A stretch of 54,359 nt of DNA from assembly GCA_945860135.1 (NCBI GenBank), contig CAMAPK010000014.1, forward strand, positions 1-54,359. Direction: 5' to 3'. The notes under the pieces were generated by a model. It was not told the DNA's origin and made no database searches. It was given only the letters and a program-made list of their open reading frames with translations. The translations under genes and the position numbers were made by a program. Below, piece after piece: positions 1-9,470 of this stretch; within the stretch, counting starts at the first letter, position 1; each line of letters opens with the position of its first letter. Source of the DNA: Nitrosovibrio sp. Nv4 (GTDB taxonomy: Bacteria > Pseudomonadota > Gammaproteobacteria > Burkholderiales > Nitrosomonadaceae).

Positions 1-95
1 CCAAACTTGTACCACTTCGAGTCGTACCACAGCGACATGTCGTAACTACCGCCACCCGACCCTGCATGGCTTGATGTTCCTAATGTTGTTGCCAT
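1..95 (-). CDS. amoC: Ammonia monooxygenase subunit C, N-terminus (partial)
   Basis: Only the first 31 codons are inside the window; the gene runs off the left edge. The reading begins MATTLGTSS and contains [14 protein letters not shown], which I recognise as the conserved N-terminus of AmoC from betaproteobacterial ammonia oxidisers. AmoC is the integral-membrane C subunit of the copper enzyme that oxidises ammonia to hydroxylamine, normally the first gene of amoCAB. The start is fixed by a near-perfect Shine-Dalgarno (taggaggt on the minus strand, around 103-110) seven bases before the ATG at 95-93. Whether this is the head of an amoCAB operon or a singleton amoC copy cannot be seen from here. 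Identification rests on a short but distinctive peptide. Confidence 0.85.
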   Translation of the reverse strand, partial: MATTLGTSSHAGSGGGSYDMSLWYDSKWYKF

Positions 96-702
96 TGTCG
101 TTACCTCCTATTCCGTTAATCGAAAAACTACTGCCCCTTCCACTTCTACGTAGTGACCCCGCCGTACTTATACTTATGGATATGCTACGAATATACCCAT
201 ATCCATTACAGCGGTAAGCCTAGCCGATAAAAGCGCTGCTCGTCAAGCAATTTGTCAGGCTGCAGAGACTGTAAGAATGATATGAATAAGAGTTGCGCAA
301 ATGGCGTGATTTATGCTTGACGATGATGGTCATCGGAGCCGAAAATAAAGATAAATCCGTGAGGAATCAAATACAATCGCGATGAAAGCAACAATTGTCC
401 TTAGCACATTATTATCAAAACATATAAGGCGCTCCTCATAACAGCTTGCCCGAATGAAAAGTATCAAACACCTGACTAAACATACACATAAGCAAGAATT
501 TTTTTATCTGCAGACCCCATGTCCATACGCAAGTTAATTCTTTTTTAAAAAACCGAATCATATCCAGGCAGAAGAAACCCAAACTAAGGGTCAACAACAA
601 TTTGCTTTGTTATTCCATCAGGAATAATAGTCCCAGCATAGATTTCGTGGATAATGCACTCCAATTCAACCGTGCAAACCGGCCCCAAATATATTTCCCA
701 TA
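96..702. other. Intergenic region between divergent amoC and priA
   Basis: These 607 bases hold no convincing gene. The part next to amoC is AT-rich and should carry its promoter and long leader; a candidate minus-strand -35 (TTGACG, complement of 241-246) has only a weak -10 (TAGGCT) 18 bases on, so I do not call a promoter firmly. Two dyads are visible: 178-204 (GGATATG/CATATCC) in the amoC leader, and 610-627 (TTATTCC-ATCA-GGAATAA) about 75 bases before priA. The open frame that crosses this region on the minus strand from 1056 to 610 is a shadow of priA. Confidence 0.6.
178..204 (-). promoter_or_regulatory. Inverted repeat in the amoC leader
   Basis: GGATATG at 178-184 and CATATCC at 198-204 form a perfect 7-bp dyad with a 13-base loop, 83 bases before the amoC start codon. 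It could be an operator or an mRNA 5' stem-loop; amo transcripts are known to be abundant and long-lived, but the role of this stem is inference. Confidence 0.4.
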
Positions 703-2886
703 ATGCCTATCATCCGCGTTGCGCTTGATGTTCCCGTGGCCACTTTGTTTGACTACCTTGCATCGGATGCAACAGCACAAGACATCGGCGCCCGTGTGCA
801 GGTTCCTTTCGGCAGGAAGCTGGTGACGGGCGTCATCATGGAAATATCCGTCCGCTCTTCTGTTTCTCCCGACAAGCTCAAGCCTGCCGCACATATCTTT
901 CGTGACATTCCCCCGCTGCCTGCAGCACTCCTCGATCTGTGCAGGTTTTGCAGCGATTATTACCACCATCCGCTGGGCGAGGTAATGATGAATGCGCTGC
1001 CCGGCAGGCTGCGTAGCAGTAAACCCCTTGTACAGAAATCCACCATCGTCTTGCAATTTTGTTTCACTGATGCCGGACGTGCGGCCGATACCACATCCAT
1101 CCCCACCCGCAACATCGTCCAGAATCGTTTACTGGCAAGGTTGAGAGAGGCCGGTGTAATCAGCCATGAAGAAGCGAAACAGCTTTCACCGCGTGCGCCC
1201 AAGGCATTGCAGAAATTTGTCACTATGGGCTGGATAAAAGAAATTCCAGTTCATCCCGCTCCCATCATCAAAGCTGTCTCCGGCCCAGCCCTGAATACAG
1301 AACAGCAGAGCGCCGTCGCTGCTATTACCGCCGCCATCAGCGAATTTAACGCCTGGCTGCTGCATGGCATCACCGGTAGCGGAAAAACCGAGGTATATCT
1401 GCGGCTGATTGCGCTGCTGTTGCTGCAGGGACGACAAACGCTGGTGCTGGTACCTGAAATCAGTTTGACCCCGCAACTGGAGGCAGCATTCCGTGCGCGT
1501 TTCCCCACCACATCGCTGGTGTGTCTGCATAGCAGGCTCAATCCCTCCGAGCGCGTGAACGGCTGGCTGCAGGCACAGCAGGGTGAAGCCAAAATAATAC
1601 TGGGTACCCGCCTGGCAGTATTCACGCCACTGCCAAAACTTGGTCTGATCATTGTGGATGAGGAGCAGGATGGCTCTTTCAAACAGCAGGATGGCTTGCG
1701 TTACTCGGCGCGAGATGTGGCGATTTTCCGCGCCAGACAGGCGCATGTGCCAGTGCTGCTCGGCTCTGCCACACCTTCACTGGAAAGCTATTACAACGCG
1801 ACTAATGGACGCTACCGTATGCTGCGCCTGTCGTCCCGCGCTGTTAAGAACGCTATGCTGCCCGCTGTGCGCTGCGTTGACACCCGTGCCGCCAAGAGCA
1901 AAGATGGTTTATCCGAGCCACTAATCAGAGCGCTGGAGAAATGCCTGACACGAAACCAGCAAAGCCTGGTTTTCCTCAATCGCCGCGGTTACGCTCCGGT
2001 GCTACTGTGCAAGTCGTGTGCATGGACGGCGACATGTCATCGCTGCGCCAGTCGCCTGGTAGTCCACTTGCGCGAAAAACAATTGCGCTGCCATCACTGC
2101 GGTCATCAGGAGCGTTTCCCCTCTGCCTGTCCCAAGTGTGGTGACCAGGATATCGTGCCCTTTGGACATGGCACTCAGCGGGTGGAAGCGGTGCTGGCCG
2201 CACGTTTCCCCGATGCGCGAATCCTGCGCATAGACCGTGACAGCACGCGTCTCAAGGATGGATGGGAACGGATGCTGAAAGATATTTATGAGCAACGTGT
2301 GGATATTCTGGTTGGTACGCAGATTCTTGCCAAAGGACATGATTTTCCCAATCTGTCGCTAGTAGGAGTTTTGAATTCTGACGCTTCGCTATTCAGCACT
2401 GACTTTCGTGCGGCGGAGCGTTTGTTCGCGCAACTGATGCAGGTAGCAGGCCGCGCCGGACGTGCCGACATCGCAGGTGAGGTACTGATTCAAACCGAAT
2501 TTCCCGACCATCCGCTGTATCACGCGCTGCGGCAGCACGATTACGACTCACTCGCGCAAATGCTGCTGACAGAAAGAAAGATGGCAGGCTTCCCCCCTTT
2601 CGTCTATCAAGCCCTGTTGCGGGCGGAAGCGCCCCAGATCAGCGCTGCACTGGATTTTCTCGCCAGCGCGGCAGCAATGGCAGGAGCATCCAGAGAGGTG
2701 GAAGTATTCGACCCGGTCCCGGCACAAATGGCGCGGCTCAAGGGGCTGGAACGCGCGCACCTGCTGGTGCAATCCGGCTCACGCAAAAAATTGCAGGAAT
2801 TTCTCGCCGCCTGGCACACAAAACTTGTCACGCTTCCCGTCCGCAAGGTGCGCTGGGCGCTGGATGTGGATCCGCAGGAGTTCTGA
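703..2886 (+). CDS. priA: Primosomal replication-restart helicase PriA
   Basis: This 727-residue protein is a superfamily 2 3'-to-5' DNA helicase that recognises stalled forks and loads DnaB for replication restart. The length matches E. coli PriA (about 730). The N-terminal DNA-binding region starts MPIIRVALDVP. Walker A is GITGSGKTE near residue 222. The DEAH-box position reads DEEQ near 319-322, followed by the PriA-typical FKQQDGLRYSARD, whereas the enterobacterial form is DEEH. A cysteine-rich zinc-binding insertion lies at about 436-478 (CKSC, CHRC, CHHC, CPKC), and the helicase C-terminal motif QVAGRAGR follows. The ATG at 703 has no clear Shine-Dalgarno. The gene stands alone, convergent with the kinase gene that follows. 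Confidence 0.97.
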   Translation: MPIIRVALDVPVATLFDYLASDATAQDIGARVQVPFGRKLVTGVIMEISVRSSVSPDKLKPAAHIFRDIPPLPAALLDLCRFCSDYYHHPLGEVMMNALPGRLRSSKPLVQKSTIVLQFCFTDAGRAADTTSIPTRNIVQNRLLARLREAGVISHEEAKQLSPRAPKALQKFVTMGWIKEIPVHPAPIIKAVSGPALNTEQQSAVAAITAAISEFNAWLLHGITGSGKTEVYLRLIALLLLQGRQTLVLVPEISLTPQLEAAFRARFPTTSLVCLHSRLNPSERVNGWLQAQQGEAKIILGTRLAVFTPLPKLGLIIVDEEQDGSFKQQDGLRYSARDVAIFRARQAHVPVLLGSATPSLESYYNATNGRYRMLRLSSRAVKNAMLPAVRCVDTRAAKSKDGLSEPLIRALEKCLTRNQQSLVFLNRRGYAPVLLCKSCAWTATCHRCASRLVVHLREKQLRCHHCGHQERFPSACPKCGDQDIVPFGHGTQRVEAVLAARFPDARILRIDRDSTRLKDGWERMLKDIYEQRVDILVGTQILAKGHDFPNLSLVGVLNSDASLFSTDFRAAERLFAQLMQVAGRAGRADIAGEVLIQTEFPDHPLYHALRQHDYDSLAQMLLTERKMAGFPPFVYQALLRAEAPQISAALDFLASAAAMAGASREVEVFDPVPAQMARLKGLERAHLLVQSGSRKKLQEFLAAWHTKLVTLPVRKVRWALDVDPQEF

Positions 2887-2915
2887 TCCAAGGAAGAGCC
2901 GCCGTGGATGCCTGC

Positions 2916-3800
2916 CTAGCGAATCTCGGCGTGCAGCCTGCCCATCATTTGCTCTGCTTGATTGAGGTAACCTCCACCAAACAGATTCAGATGATTCAGA
3001 ATGTGATAAAGATTGTAGAGGGTTTTGCGAATGGCATAGTCGGGATCAAGAGGGTAGGCTTCGTGATAAGCGGCATAGAAGGCCGCAGAAAAGCCGCCAA
3101 AAAGTTCGGTCATGGCAAGATCTGTCTCACGGTCGCCGTAATATATTGCCGGATCGAACAGCACCGGCTGCCCGGCAGAATCGAAAGCGTAATTGCCGCT
3201 CCATAGATCGCCGTGCAACAGTGACGGAACTGGCGGTGACCCCGGAAAAAAAACAGCCAGCTCTGCCAGTAACCGCTCCCCCCGTGTTTGCAGCTTCCCC
3301 GTATAACCATTGGCTTGTGCAAGCCGCAGTTGATAGCCCAGACGGTGCTCACGCCAGAATTGAATCCAGTCGGCAGAGAATTTATTGACTTGTGGTGTGG
3401 TGCCGATTGTGTTGTCGCGCACCCAGCCAAATTTCTCTGAAGAAAAACGGTGCATCGCAGCAAGTCCCTGCCCCAGCGACGCGGCAGCGCTACTGCCAGC
3501 ACTACCGATTTCCAGACATTCCAACACCAGCCATGCACTGGCTTTGTTCTTTCCCCAGCACACCGGTGCGGGAACCCGCAGCGTACGGGAGTTGTGAATT
3601 TCCTGCAGACCCGCGGCCTCCGCCTCAAACATCGGCAAGCTGTCGGCACTGTTCAGTTTGATGAAAAAATGCTGAGCGCCATTTTCAATGCGATAGCTTT
3701 GGTTGATGCAGCCCCCACCAACAGCAGCAACTCTGTTCACGGCGAAGGGAATACCGGTGGAAGCTGAGATTTGTGCAGCGATATCCGGCCAGGGCAGCAT
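2916..3800 (-). CDS. Fructosamine kinase family protein
   Basis: This cytoplasmic protein of about 294 residues belongs to the fructosamine/ketosamine-3-kinase family, which phosphorylates sugar adducts on protein amines so that they decompose (protein deglycation), using a protein-kinase-like fold. Diagnostic motifs are GGGCINQSY near the N-terminus, the catalytic-loop motif LLHGDLWSGN, and the metal-binding segment FDPAIYYGDRETDLAM. The frame stays open up to 3902, but that would overlap the end of argH with non-family sequence; MLPWPDIAAQIS at 3800 gives the usual family length. It lies 37 bases downstream of argH on the same strand and is probably co-transcribed. The natural substrate in bacteria is not certain. 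Confidence 0.88.
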   Translation of the reverse strand: MLPWPDIAAQISASTGIPFAVNRVAAVGGGCINQSYRIENGAQHFFIKLNSADSLPMFEAEAAGLQEIHNSRTLRVPAPVCWGKNKASAWLVLECLEIGSAGSSAAASLGQGLAAMHRFSSEKFGWVRDNTIGTTPQVNKFSADWIQFWREHRLGYQLRLAQANGYTGKLQTRGERLLAELAVFFPGSPPVPSLLHGDLWSGNYAFDSAGQPVLFDPAIYYGDRETDLAMTELFGGFSAAFYAAYHEAYPLDPDYAIRKTLYNLYHILNHLNLFGGGYLNQAEQMMGRLHAEIR

Positions 3801-3837
3801 GGATTGGTGAATTAGCGGATTGCCAAACAGGTCGTGC

Positions 3838-5250
3838 TCAGGACAGCTTCTTCCTTGCCCGCTTGATTGCTGCACGTACCTGCACCGGTGCAGTTCCGCC
3901 AATATGGTTGCGGCTTTTCAGCGAACCCTCCAGGGTCAGCACGGCATAGACGTCCTGGTCGACCCGTTGGGAGAATTGCCGCAACTCGGGCAGGGTGAGC
4001 GCGCTCAAGTCGCAGCTTTTTTTCTCGGCAAAACGCACCGCTTGCGCCACTGCTTCATGCGCATCGCGGAACGGTAACCCTTTCTTTGTCAGGTAATCAG
4101 CCAGATCGGTGGCAGTGGCGTAGCCGCGCATTGCAGCAGCGCGCATTGCCTCCTGATTGACGCGGATGCCGGCCAGCATATCGGCATAAATGCGCAAGGT
4201 GTCAGTAAGGGTGTCCACGGTATCGAACAGGGGTTCCTTGTCTTCCTGATTATCCTTGTTGTACGCAAGTGGCTGGGCTTTCATCAGCGTCAGCAACGCA
4301 ACCAGATGACCATTGATACGTCCGGTCTTGCCGCGCACCAGTTCCGGCACATCGGGATTCTTTTTTTGCGGCATGATGGAAGAACCGGTACAGAAACGGT
4401 CGGCAAGATCGATGAAACCGAACGATGGACTCATCCATAGAATCAGCTCCTCGGATAAGCGCGACAGATGCGTCATGATCAGCGCCGCGCAAGCGCAGAA
4501 CTCAATGGCAAAATCGCGATCGGAAACCGCATCCAGTGAGTTTTCACAGACACCGTCGAAACCCAGTTTCTGCGCCACCAGCTTGCGGTCGATGGGGTAA
4601 CTGGTTCCAGCCAGTGCCGCCGCACCCAGTGGCAATTTATTCATACGCTTCCTGCAACTGACCAAGCGCTCAACGTCGCGCTGCAGCATTTCGAAATACG
4701 CCAGCAGATGATGGCCAAAGGAAATCGGTTGCGCCACCTGCAAATGCGTGAAACCAGGCATCACTGTCTCCGCATGCTTGTCGGCGAGGTCCAGCAACGC
4801 CAATTGCATGACTTGGATACAGTTGATGATGTCATCAATCGAAGCGCGCAAATAAAGCCGCACATCGGTAGCTACTTGATCGTTGCGTGATCGTGCCGTA
4901 TGTAGCCGTTTACCGGCATCGCCGATCAGAATAGTGAGACGTTTTTCGATGTTGAGATGTACGTCTTCCAGCTCCAGCAACCAAACGAATTTTCCACTAC
5001 GTATTTCGTTGCGGATTTGCTCCAAGCCTCGCTCGATGGCAGCGAGATCCTTGGCACTGATAATGCCCGCAGCCGAGAGCATCTGCGCGTGCGCAAGTGA
5101 TCCCTGAATATCGAATTCAGCCAGTCGCCGATCGAAATCAATCGAGGCGGTATAGCGCTGCACCAGTTCCGAAACCGGCTCGTCGAAACGTCCCGACCAG
5201 GCTTTTTTGCCGCTTCCGGTCGGCGAGTTTTTCTTTTTTGAAGTTGCCAT
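3838..5250 (-). CDS. argH: Argininosuccinate lyase
   Basis: The 470-residue protein catalyses the last step of arginine biosynthesis, cleaving argininosuccinate to arginine and fumarate in the cytoplasm. The fumarase/aspartase superfamily signature [12 protein letters not shown] sits near residue 285, and [12 protein letters not shown] and [12 protein letters not shown] are typical ArgH segments. The length is close to that of the family, with a slightly longer basic, Lys-rich N-terminal extension. Its start codon is 6 to 15 bases from the start of the divergent sensor kinase gene. The argH next to algZ/algR arrangement is also known in Pseudomonas. Confidence 0.97.
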   Translation of the reverse strand: MATSKKKNSPTGSGKKAWSGRFDEPVSELVQRYTASIDFDRRLAEFDIQGSLAHAQMLSAAGIISAKDLAAIERGLEQIRNEIRSGKFVWLLELEDVHLNIEKRLTILIGDAGKRLHTARSRNDQVATDVRLYLRASIDDIINCIQVMQLALLDLADKHAETVMPGFTHLQVAQPISFGHHLLAYFEMLQRDVERLVSCRKRMNKLPLGAAALAGTSYPIDRKLVAQKLGFDGVCENSLDAVSDRDFAIEFCACAALIMTHLSRLSEELILWMSPSFGFIDLADRFCTGSSIMPQKKNPDVPELVRGKTGRINGHLVALLTLMKAQPLAYNKDNQEDKEPLFDTVDTLTDTLRIYADMLAGIRVNQEAMRAAAMRGYATATDLADYLTKKGLPFRDAHEAVAQAVRFAEKKSCDLSALTLPELRQFSQRVDQDVYAVLTLEGSLKSRNHIGGTAPVQVRAAIKRARKKLS

Positions 5251-5265
5251 ATTGCCTTGTCAAAA

Positions 5266-6333
5266 ATGAAAGTATGTGCAACCCTTCCAGGAACATCAAC
5301 CTCGATCCCGGTCTCCCAAGTGACGAGTATAAATCAAAATGCCTATCCAGATGCTTTGCCGAATTTTCGCAATCTCGGCACAATGCTGCGCATCTTGGTG
5401 AGCGTAAACGCCATGGGGTTTGCGGCAGCATTGCTCAAAGCGCCCACAGGACATGGATTTATGCCGGAATTCATGGAGATCGCCGCCGTCATTCAGCCCG
5501 TATTATTGCTCAGCTTGCTGCTGCTGTATGCCCTGCACCGGCCGTTGGCGCGCTTGCCCTATGCCACCGGTATCGCTGCAGTATTGCTGCTGGAACTGAT
5601 ATTGACGACAGCGGCATACTGGTTTGGTGGAACCAAGGCTGACAACATCGATATGGGAACAATTTCCCGCTACTGGATTTTTGGTCTTGGGGTCAGCGGC
5701 GTGCTGCTGGGATACTTTAACCTACGCAGCCGTGCATTTTCGCCCGCACTCTCGGAAGCACGTTTGCAGGCATTGCAGGCACGCATCCGCCCCCATTTTC
5801 TGTTTAACAGCATCAACGCAGTATTATCACTGATCCGTGCCAATCCAAAACGTGCCGAGCAGGCGCTGGAAGACATGGCGGACTTGTTTCGGGTGTTGAT
5901 GGCCGACAATCGTCAGTTGTCGCCATTACAACGGGAGGTTGAATTGTGCCGCCAGTATCTGCAACTGGAACAATTACGCTTGGGAGAGCGACTCAAGGTC
6001 GAGTGGCATATCGACAACATGCCGCCGGATGCATTGGTCCCGCCGCTGGTATTGCAGCCATTGCTGGAAAACGCGGTTTATCACGGCATCGAGCCGCTGG
6101 CTGCTCCCGGCATCATCAGCATTAATATCTTCAAACGCCATGACGAAGTACACATGGTCTTACGCAACCCCTACCAGCCCGACGGTGACCACCATGGTGG
6201 CAACAAGATGGCGCTGAACAACATACGCGAGCGTCTGGCGCTACATTTTGATGCGGAAGGCCGACTGGAAAGCAAGATCAGCGACGACATCTACCAAGTT
6301 CACATCACCATTCCCTTCGTGGTCACGGCATAA
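5266..6333 (+). CDS. algZ: LytS/AlgZ-type sensor histidine kinase
   Basis: This is an inner-membrane sensor kinase of the LytS/YehU/AlgZ class, about 355 residues from the ATG at 5266 (a TTG at 5257 or a GTG at 5320 are alternatives; none has a clear Shine-Dalgarno). Four hydrophobic segments in the first 160 residues are followed by the His_kinase domain: phospho-acceptor His in RPHFLFNSIN near residue 177, and the N-box LQPLLENAVYHG. The response-regulator gene follows after 22 bases, giving a standard two-component pair. Placement divergent from argH matches the Pseudomonas argH-fimS(algZ)-algR order, which supports the name, but hemC does not follow here. The signal is unknown. Confidence 0.9.
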   Translation: MKVCATLPGTSTSIPVSQVTSINQNAYPDALPNFRNLGTMLRILVSVNAMGFAAALLKAPTGHGFMPEFMEIAAVIQPVLLLSLLLLYALHRPLARLPYATGIAAVLLLELILTTAAYWFGGTKADNIDMGTISRYWIFGLGVSGVLLGYFNLRSRAFSPALSEARLQALQARIRPHFLFNSINAVLSLIRANPKRAEQALEDMADLFRVLMADNRQLSPLQREVELCRQYLQLEQLRLGERLKVEWHIDNMPPDALVPPLVLQPLLENAVYHGIEPLAAPGIISINIFKRHDEVHMVLRNPYQPDGDHHGGNKMALNNIRERLALHFDAEGRLESKISDDIYQVHITIPFVVTA

Positions 6334-6355
6334 AGGCAAGAGGGGAACTGGATAA

Positions 6356-7123
6356 ATGAGCAACCTGCCACTGAAAATCGTGATCGTTGACGACGAGATG
6401 CCGGCGCGTAACCGACTCAGGGATTTGCTGCAGGATTGCAAGGAAGAGCTTCCGCTGGAGGTGGTGGGTGAAGCGTCCAACGGACTGGAAGCACTGGCGT
6501 TGCTGCAATCATGCCCGGCCGACATCGCACTGCTCGATATTCGCATGCCGGAAATGGATGGGCTTGAACTGGCGCAACATTTACACAAACTGTCGGCCCC
6601 GCCCGCGATTATTTTCACCACCGCCTATGATACCCATGCAATCCAGGCGTTTGAAGTGCATGCGATAGACTATCTGCTCAAACCCATCCGCCAAGCACGC
6701 TTACTGGAAGCACTGACACGCGTTGGCACGGCAACACTACCACAGCAACAGGAAACCGTATTGCGGCAGCTTCGCCCCCGGCCGCGCACACATCTCAGCG
6801 TACACGAGCGCGGCAGAATTCGCCTGATCCCGGCGAGCGATGTAGTCTACCTGCGTGCCGAGTTGAAATACGTGACCATACGCACGCACGAGAAAGAGTA
6901 TCTGCTGGAAGAATCATTGACACGCCTGGAGGAAGAATTCGGCGAACACTTCGTCCGCATCCACCGCAGTTGCCTGGTAGCGAAAGATCGCATTGCGGGA
7001 TTCGAGAAGACCCCGGAAGAGAATGGAGAAACGCACTGGGTAGTGCTGCTCACAGGAGTGGAGGAAAAACTGCCGGTGAGCCGCCGGCAACTGCACATCG
7101 TGCGGGAACTCGGACGCGGATGA
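6356..7123 (+). CDS. algR: LytTR-family response regulator (AlgR-like)
   Basis: The 255-residue cytoplasmic DNA-binding regulator has an N-terminal receiver domain (acidic pair DD at 12-13, phospho-acceptor Asp at about 61 in LLDIRMPEMDG, the conserved Lys in DYLLKPIR) and a C-terminal LytTR domain (about 150-250, including VYLRAELKYVTI and FVRIHRSCLV). It is the partner of the sensor kinase immediately upstream. In Pseudomonas AlgR controls alginate and twitching motility; the targets here cannot be read from the sequence. Confidence 0.92.
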   Translation: MSNLPLKIVIVDDEMPARNRLRDLLQDCKEELPLEVVGEASNGLEALALLQSCPADIALLDIRMPEMDGLELAQHLHKLSAPPAIIFTTAYDTHAIQAFEVHAIDYLLKPIRQARLLEALTRVGTATLPQQQETVLRQLRPRPRTHLSVHERGRIRLIPASDVVYLRAELKYVTIRTHEKEYLLEESLTRLEEEFGEHFVRIHRSCLVAKDRIAGFEKTPEENGETHWVVLLTGVEEKLPVSRRQLHIVRELGRG

Positions 7124-7152
7124 GGCCCCCCTTCCCCCAGAGCAGTGTCTCC

Positions 7153-7713
7153 CTAAACCGCAATCACCTCGATATCCGGCTCGATTGATCTCAACAGATT
7201 CTCGATTCCCCTGAGTGTGCCGGAAATCGAACTTGGACAGGTGCCGCATGCACCCTGATAGTGCACACTGAGTGTGTTGCCTTCAAGGCCGAGCACATAC
7301 AGATCGCCGCCGTCATTTTGCAGATAGGGGCGTATCTCCTCGTCGAGCAGCACGCTGATCTTGTCAAGGCGCTGCTGGTCCTCGGGACTCAGCCCGGCGA
7401 TTGTGGTGGCGGCCGCAGCAACCGTAGCCGCTGATTGTGCGTCCGCCGCAGGCGCGGCGCGGATCGGATCGGCAACCGCACGCGCCAGGTCCTGCCAGTC
7501 GGCACTGCCATCCTGCGTGATCGTAATCCAGCGATCGACATAAAATACGTTGGTCACGTGATCGATATCGAACAGCGCTGCTGCCAGCGGGTCATCCTGT
7601 GCCTGCTCGGCGCTGTCGTACGAATGCGTCACTCCCCAAGTCAACGGTTCCTTGAGGATGAATTTCAACGCATTCGGATTGGGCGTGCCTTCTATTTCAG
7701 CTATTCTTGGCAT
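7153..7713 (-). CDS. nfuA: NfuA/NifU-like Fe-S carrier protein
   Basis: The 186-residue protein has an N-terminal Nfu domain (TPNPNALKFILKE near residue 10) and a C-terminal NifU-type domain with CGTC at about 156-159, the cysteine pair that bridges a 4Fe-4S cluster between two monomers. A short Ala-rich linker separates the domains. It is the last gene of the minus-strand SUF operon, 9 bases after sufU, and probably transfers clusters from the SufBCD scaffold to apo-proteins. Family assignment is firm; the exact carrier role is inferred from context. Confidence 0.9.
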   Translation of the reverse strand: MPRIAEIEGTPNPNALKFILKEPLTWGVTHSYDSAEQAQDDPLAAALFDIDHVTNVFYVDRWITITQDGSADWQDLARAVADPIRAAPAADAQSAATVAAAATTIAGLSPEDQQRLDKISVLLDEEIRPYLQNDGGDLYVLGLEGNTLSVHYQGACGTCPSSISGTLRGIENLLRSIEPDIEVIAV

Positions 7714-7722
7714 AGCGCTCTG

Positions 7723-8208
7723 CTAGGAAGCGCCGCCAACCGGCGCGTGCATCGGATCATCTGCAGCCTCGGTTGAAATGCTGGTGACAGAATTGAGTGC
7801 CGCCTGCAACGTATGCCATGGCAGGATTGCACATTTGACGCGAGTCGGCAGGTCGCGCACCCCGGCAAACACCGTAAGTCGTCCGAGGTGGTGCTGGCTG
7901 CCGGGATCGAGCTTGCCGAGCGCCATATCGCGAAATTCCTGAATCAATATTTCAGCATCGTCACGTGTCTTGCCTTTGACGGCAGCAGTCATCATCGACG
8001 CTGATGCCTTGCAGATCGCACATGACTCGCCCTGAAATGCGATGCGGTCAATGTGCTCGTCGGCGAGATTGAGCGCAATCTCCAGGCGGTCACCGCACAG
8101 CGGATTGTGCCCCACCGCATGATGGCTAGCCTGGTCGAGAACCCCGTAATTGCGCGGCTTGCGATTATGGTCGAGGATGACCTCTTGATAGAGTGATTGT
8201 GTGTGCAT
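7723..8208 (-). CDS. sufU: SufU-type sulfur acceptor / IscU-like protein
   Basis: This 161-residue IscU-fold protein has the SufU ligand set: Cys38 and Asp40 in NPLCGDR, Cys63 in GESCAICKAS, and Cys126 in RVKCAILPWHTL. SufU accepts persulfide sulfur from SufS through a zinc-swap mechanism and feeds SufBCD. The start ATG overlaps the TAA stop of sufS by one base (TAATG), implying translational coupling. SufU is the Gram-positive partner of SufS; proteobacterial SUF operons usually carry SufE instead, and no SufE is present in this window. Confidence 0.9.
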   Translation of the reverse strand: MHTQSLYQEVILDHNRKPRNYGVLDQASHHAVGHNPLCGDRLEIALNLADEHIDRIAFQGESCAICKASASMMTAAVKGKTRDDAEILIQEFRDMALGKLDPGSQHHLGRLTVFAGVRDLPTRVKCAILPWHTLQAALNSVTSISTEAADDPMHAPVGGAS

Positions 8209-9467
8209 TATGCGAAAACCTTTTGCGCGGCACGGATGCCGGCGATCAAGGTGTCAACCTCAGCCATGCTGTTGTAAAACGCGAACGAGGCACGCGACGT
8301 TGCCGGTATCTTGAAGCGCTGCATTACCGGCTGCGCACAATGATGTCCGGTGCGTACCGCAATCCCTTGCTGATTCAGCAGTGTGCCGATGTCATGCGGA
8401 TGCACGCCCTCGACCACAAATGACAATACCGCAGCCTTCAGCGCAGCAGTGCCAACGATACTCACGCCCGGCAGGCGGCGGATCTGCTCTGTCGCGTAAT
8501 TGAGCAGGGCATGTTCGTGTGTTGCGATTGCCTCCATGCCGATTGCTGACAAATAGTCGGCCGCCGCACCGAGTCCGATTGCTGCTGCGATCGGCGGGGT
8601 GCCAGCCTCGAATTTTTGCGGGATCGTGTTGTAAATGGTTTTTTCGAACGTTACCGACAGAATCATGTCGCCGCCGCCCTTGAACGGTTGCATCCGCTCC
8701 AGCAGGTCAGCCTTGCCGTAGAGGATGCCGATACCGGTCGGACCGCACATCTTGTGGCCGGAGAATGCATAGAAATCACAGTCGAGATCCTGCACATCAA
8801 TCTGCATATGGGGCGCAGCCTGTGCACCGTCGATCAGCACCGGCACTCCGCGCGCATGCGCAAATGCGATCATCTGCTTGATCGGATTGATGCTGCCCAG
8901 CGCGTTCGACACATGCATCACGCCGACGAACTTGGTATGTTCGTTAAACAGCTGCTCGTATTCATCAAGCAGGAGTTCGCCGGCATCGTTGATCGGCACG
9001 ACGCGTATTCTTGCGCCCTTCTCTTCCGCCAGCATTTGCCACGGCACGATATTGGAATGATGCTCCAGCGTGGTCAGAATGATTTCATCGCCAGCGCCGA
9101 TAAACTTGCGGCCATAACCGTGCATTACCAAGTTGATCGCCTCGGTGGTGCCGCTGGTGAAGATCACTTCCCTGTCCTCACGCGCATTAATGAAACGCTG
9201 CAATTTGCGGCGCGCCCCCTCAAATTCGGCGGTGGCCACTTCCGACAGGTAGTGCACGGCACGATGGATGTTGGCGTGCTGCGTGGTCTGATAACGCACC
9301 AGACGATCGATCACCGGCTGCGGCATCTGGCCGGAAGCCGCGCTGTCGAGATAGACCAGCGGTTTGCCATCGATCTTGAGCTTGAGTATCGGGAAGTCGG
9401 CACGGATACGCTCGACGTCGAACGCTGCGGTGAGTTGTGGTTCCAACACGGGTTCTACCGGTGTCAT
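8208..9467 (-). CDS. sufS: Cysteine desulfurase SufS
   Basis: The 419-residue class V aminotransferase-fold enzyme uses PLP to mobilise sulfur from cysteine as a persulfide. The PLP-binding lysine lies in AFSGHKMCGPTGIG (about Lys239) and the catalytic cysteine in RTGHHCAQPVMQRF (about Cys377), the group II (SufS) arrangement. The N-terminal motif VYLDSAASGQMP is also typical. The gene ends one base into sufU and begins 3 bases after the stop of sufD, in a tightly packed operon. Confidence 0.96.
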   Translation of the reverse strand: MTPVEPVLEPQLTAAFDVERIRADFPILKLKIDGKPLVYLDSAASGQMPQPVIDRLVRYQTTQHANIHRAVHYLSEVATAEFEGARRKLQRFINAREDREVIFTSGTTEAINLVMHGYGRKFIGAGDEIILTTLEHHSNIVPWQMLAEEKGARIRVVPINDAGELLLDEYEQLFNEHTKFVGVMHVSNALGSINPIKQMIAFAHARGVPVLIDGAQAAPHMQIDVQDLDCDFYAFSGHKMCGPTGIGILYGKADLLERMQPFKGGGDMILSVTFEKTIYNTIPQKFEAGTPPIAAAIGLGAAADYLSAIGMEAIATHEHALLNYATEQIRRLPGVSIVGTAALKAAVLSFVVEGVHPHDIGTLLNQQGIAVRTGHHCAQPVMQRFKIPATSRASFAFYNSMAEVDTLIAGIRAAQKVFA

Positions 9468-9470
9468 GGC

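Noticed and set aside
610..1056. 148-codon minus-strand frame at the priA start
   Set aside because: Antisense to priA and without a family resemblance.
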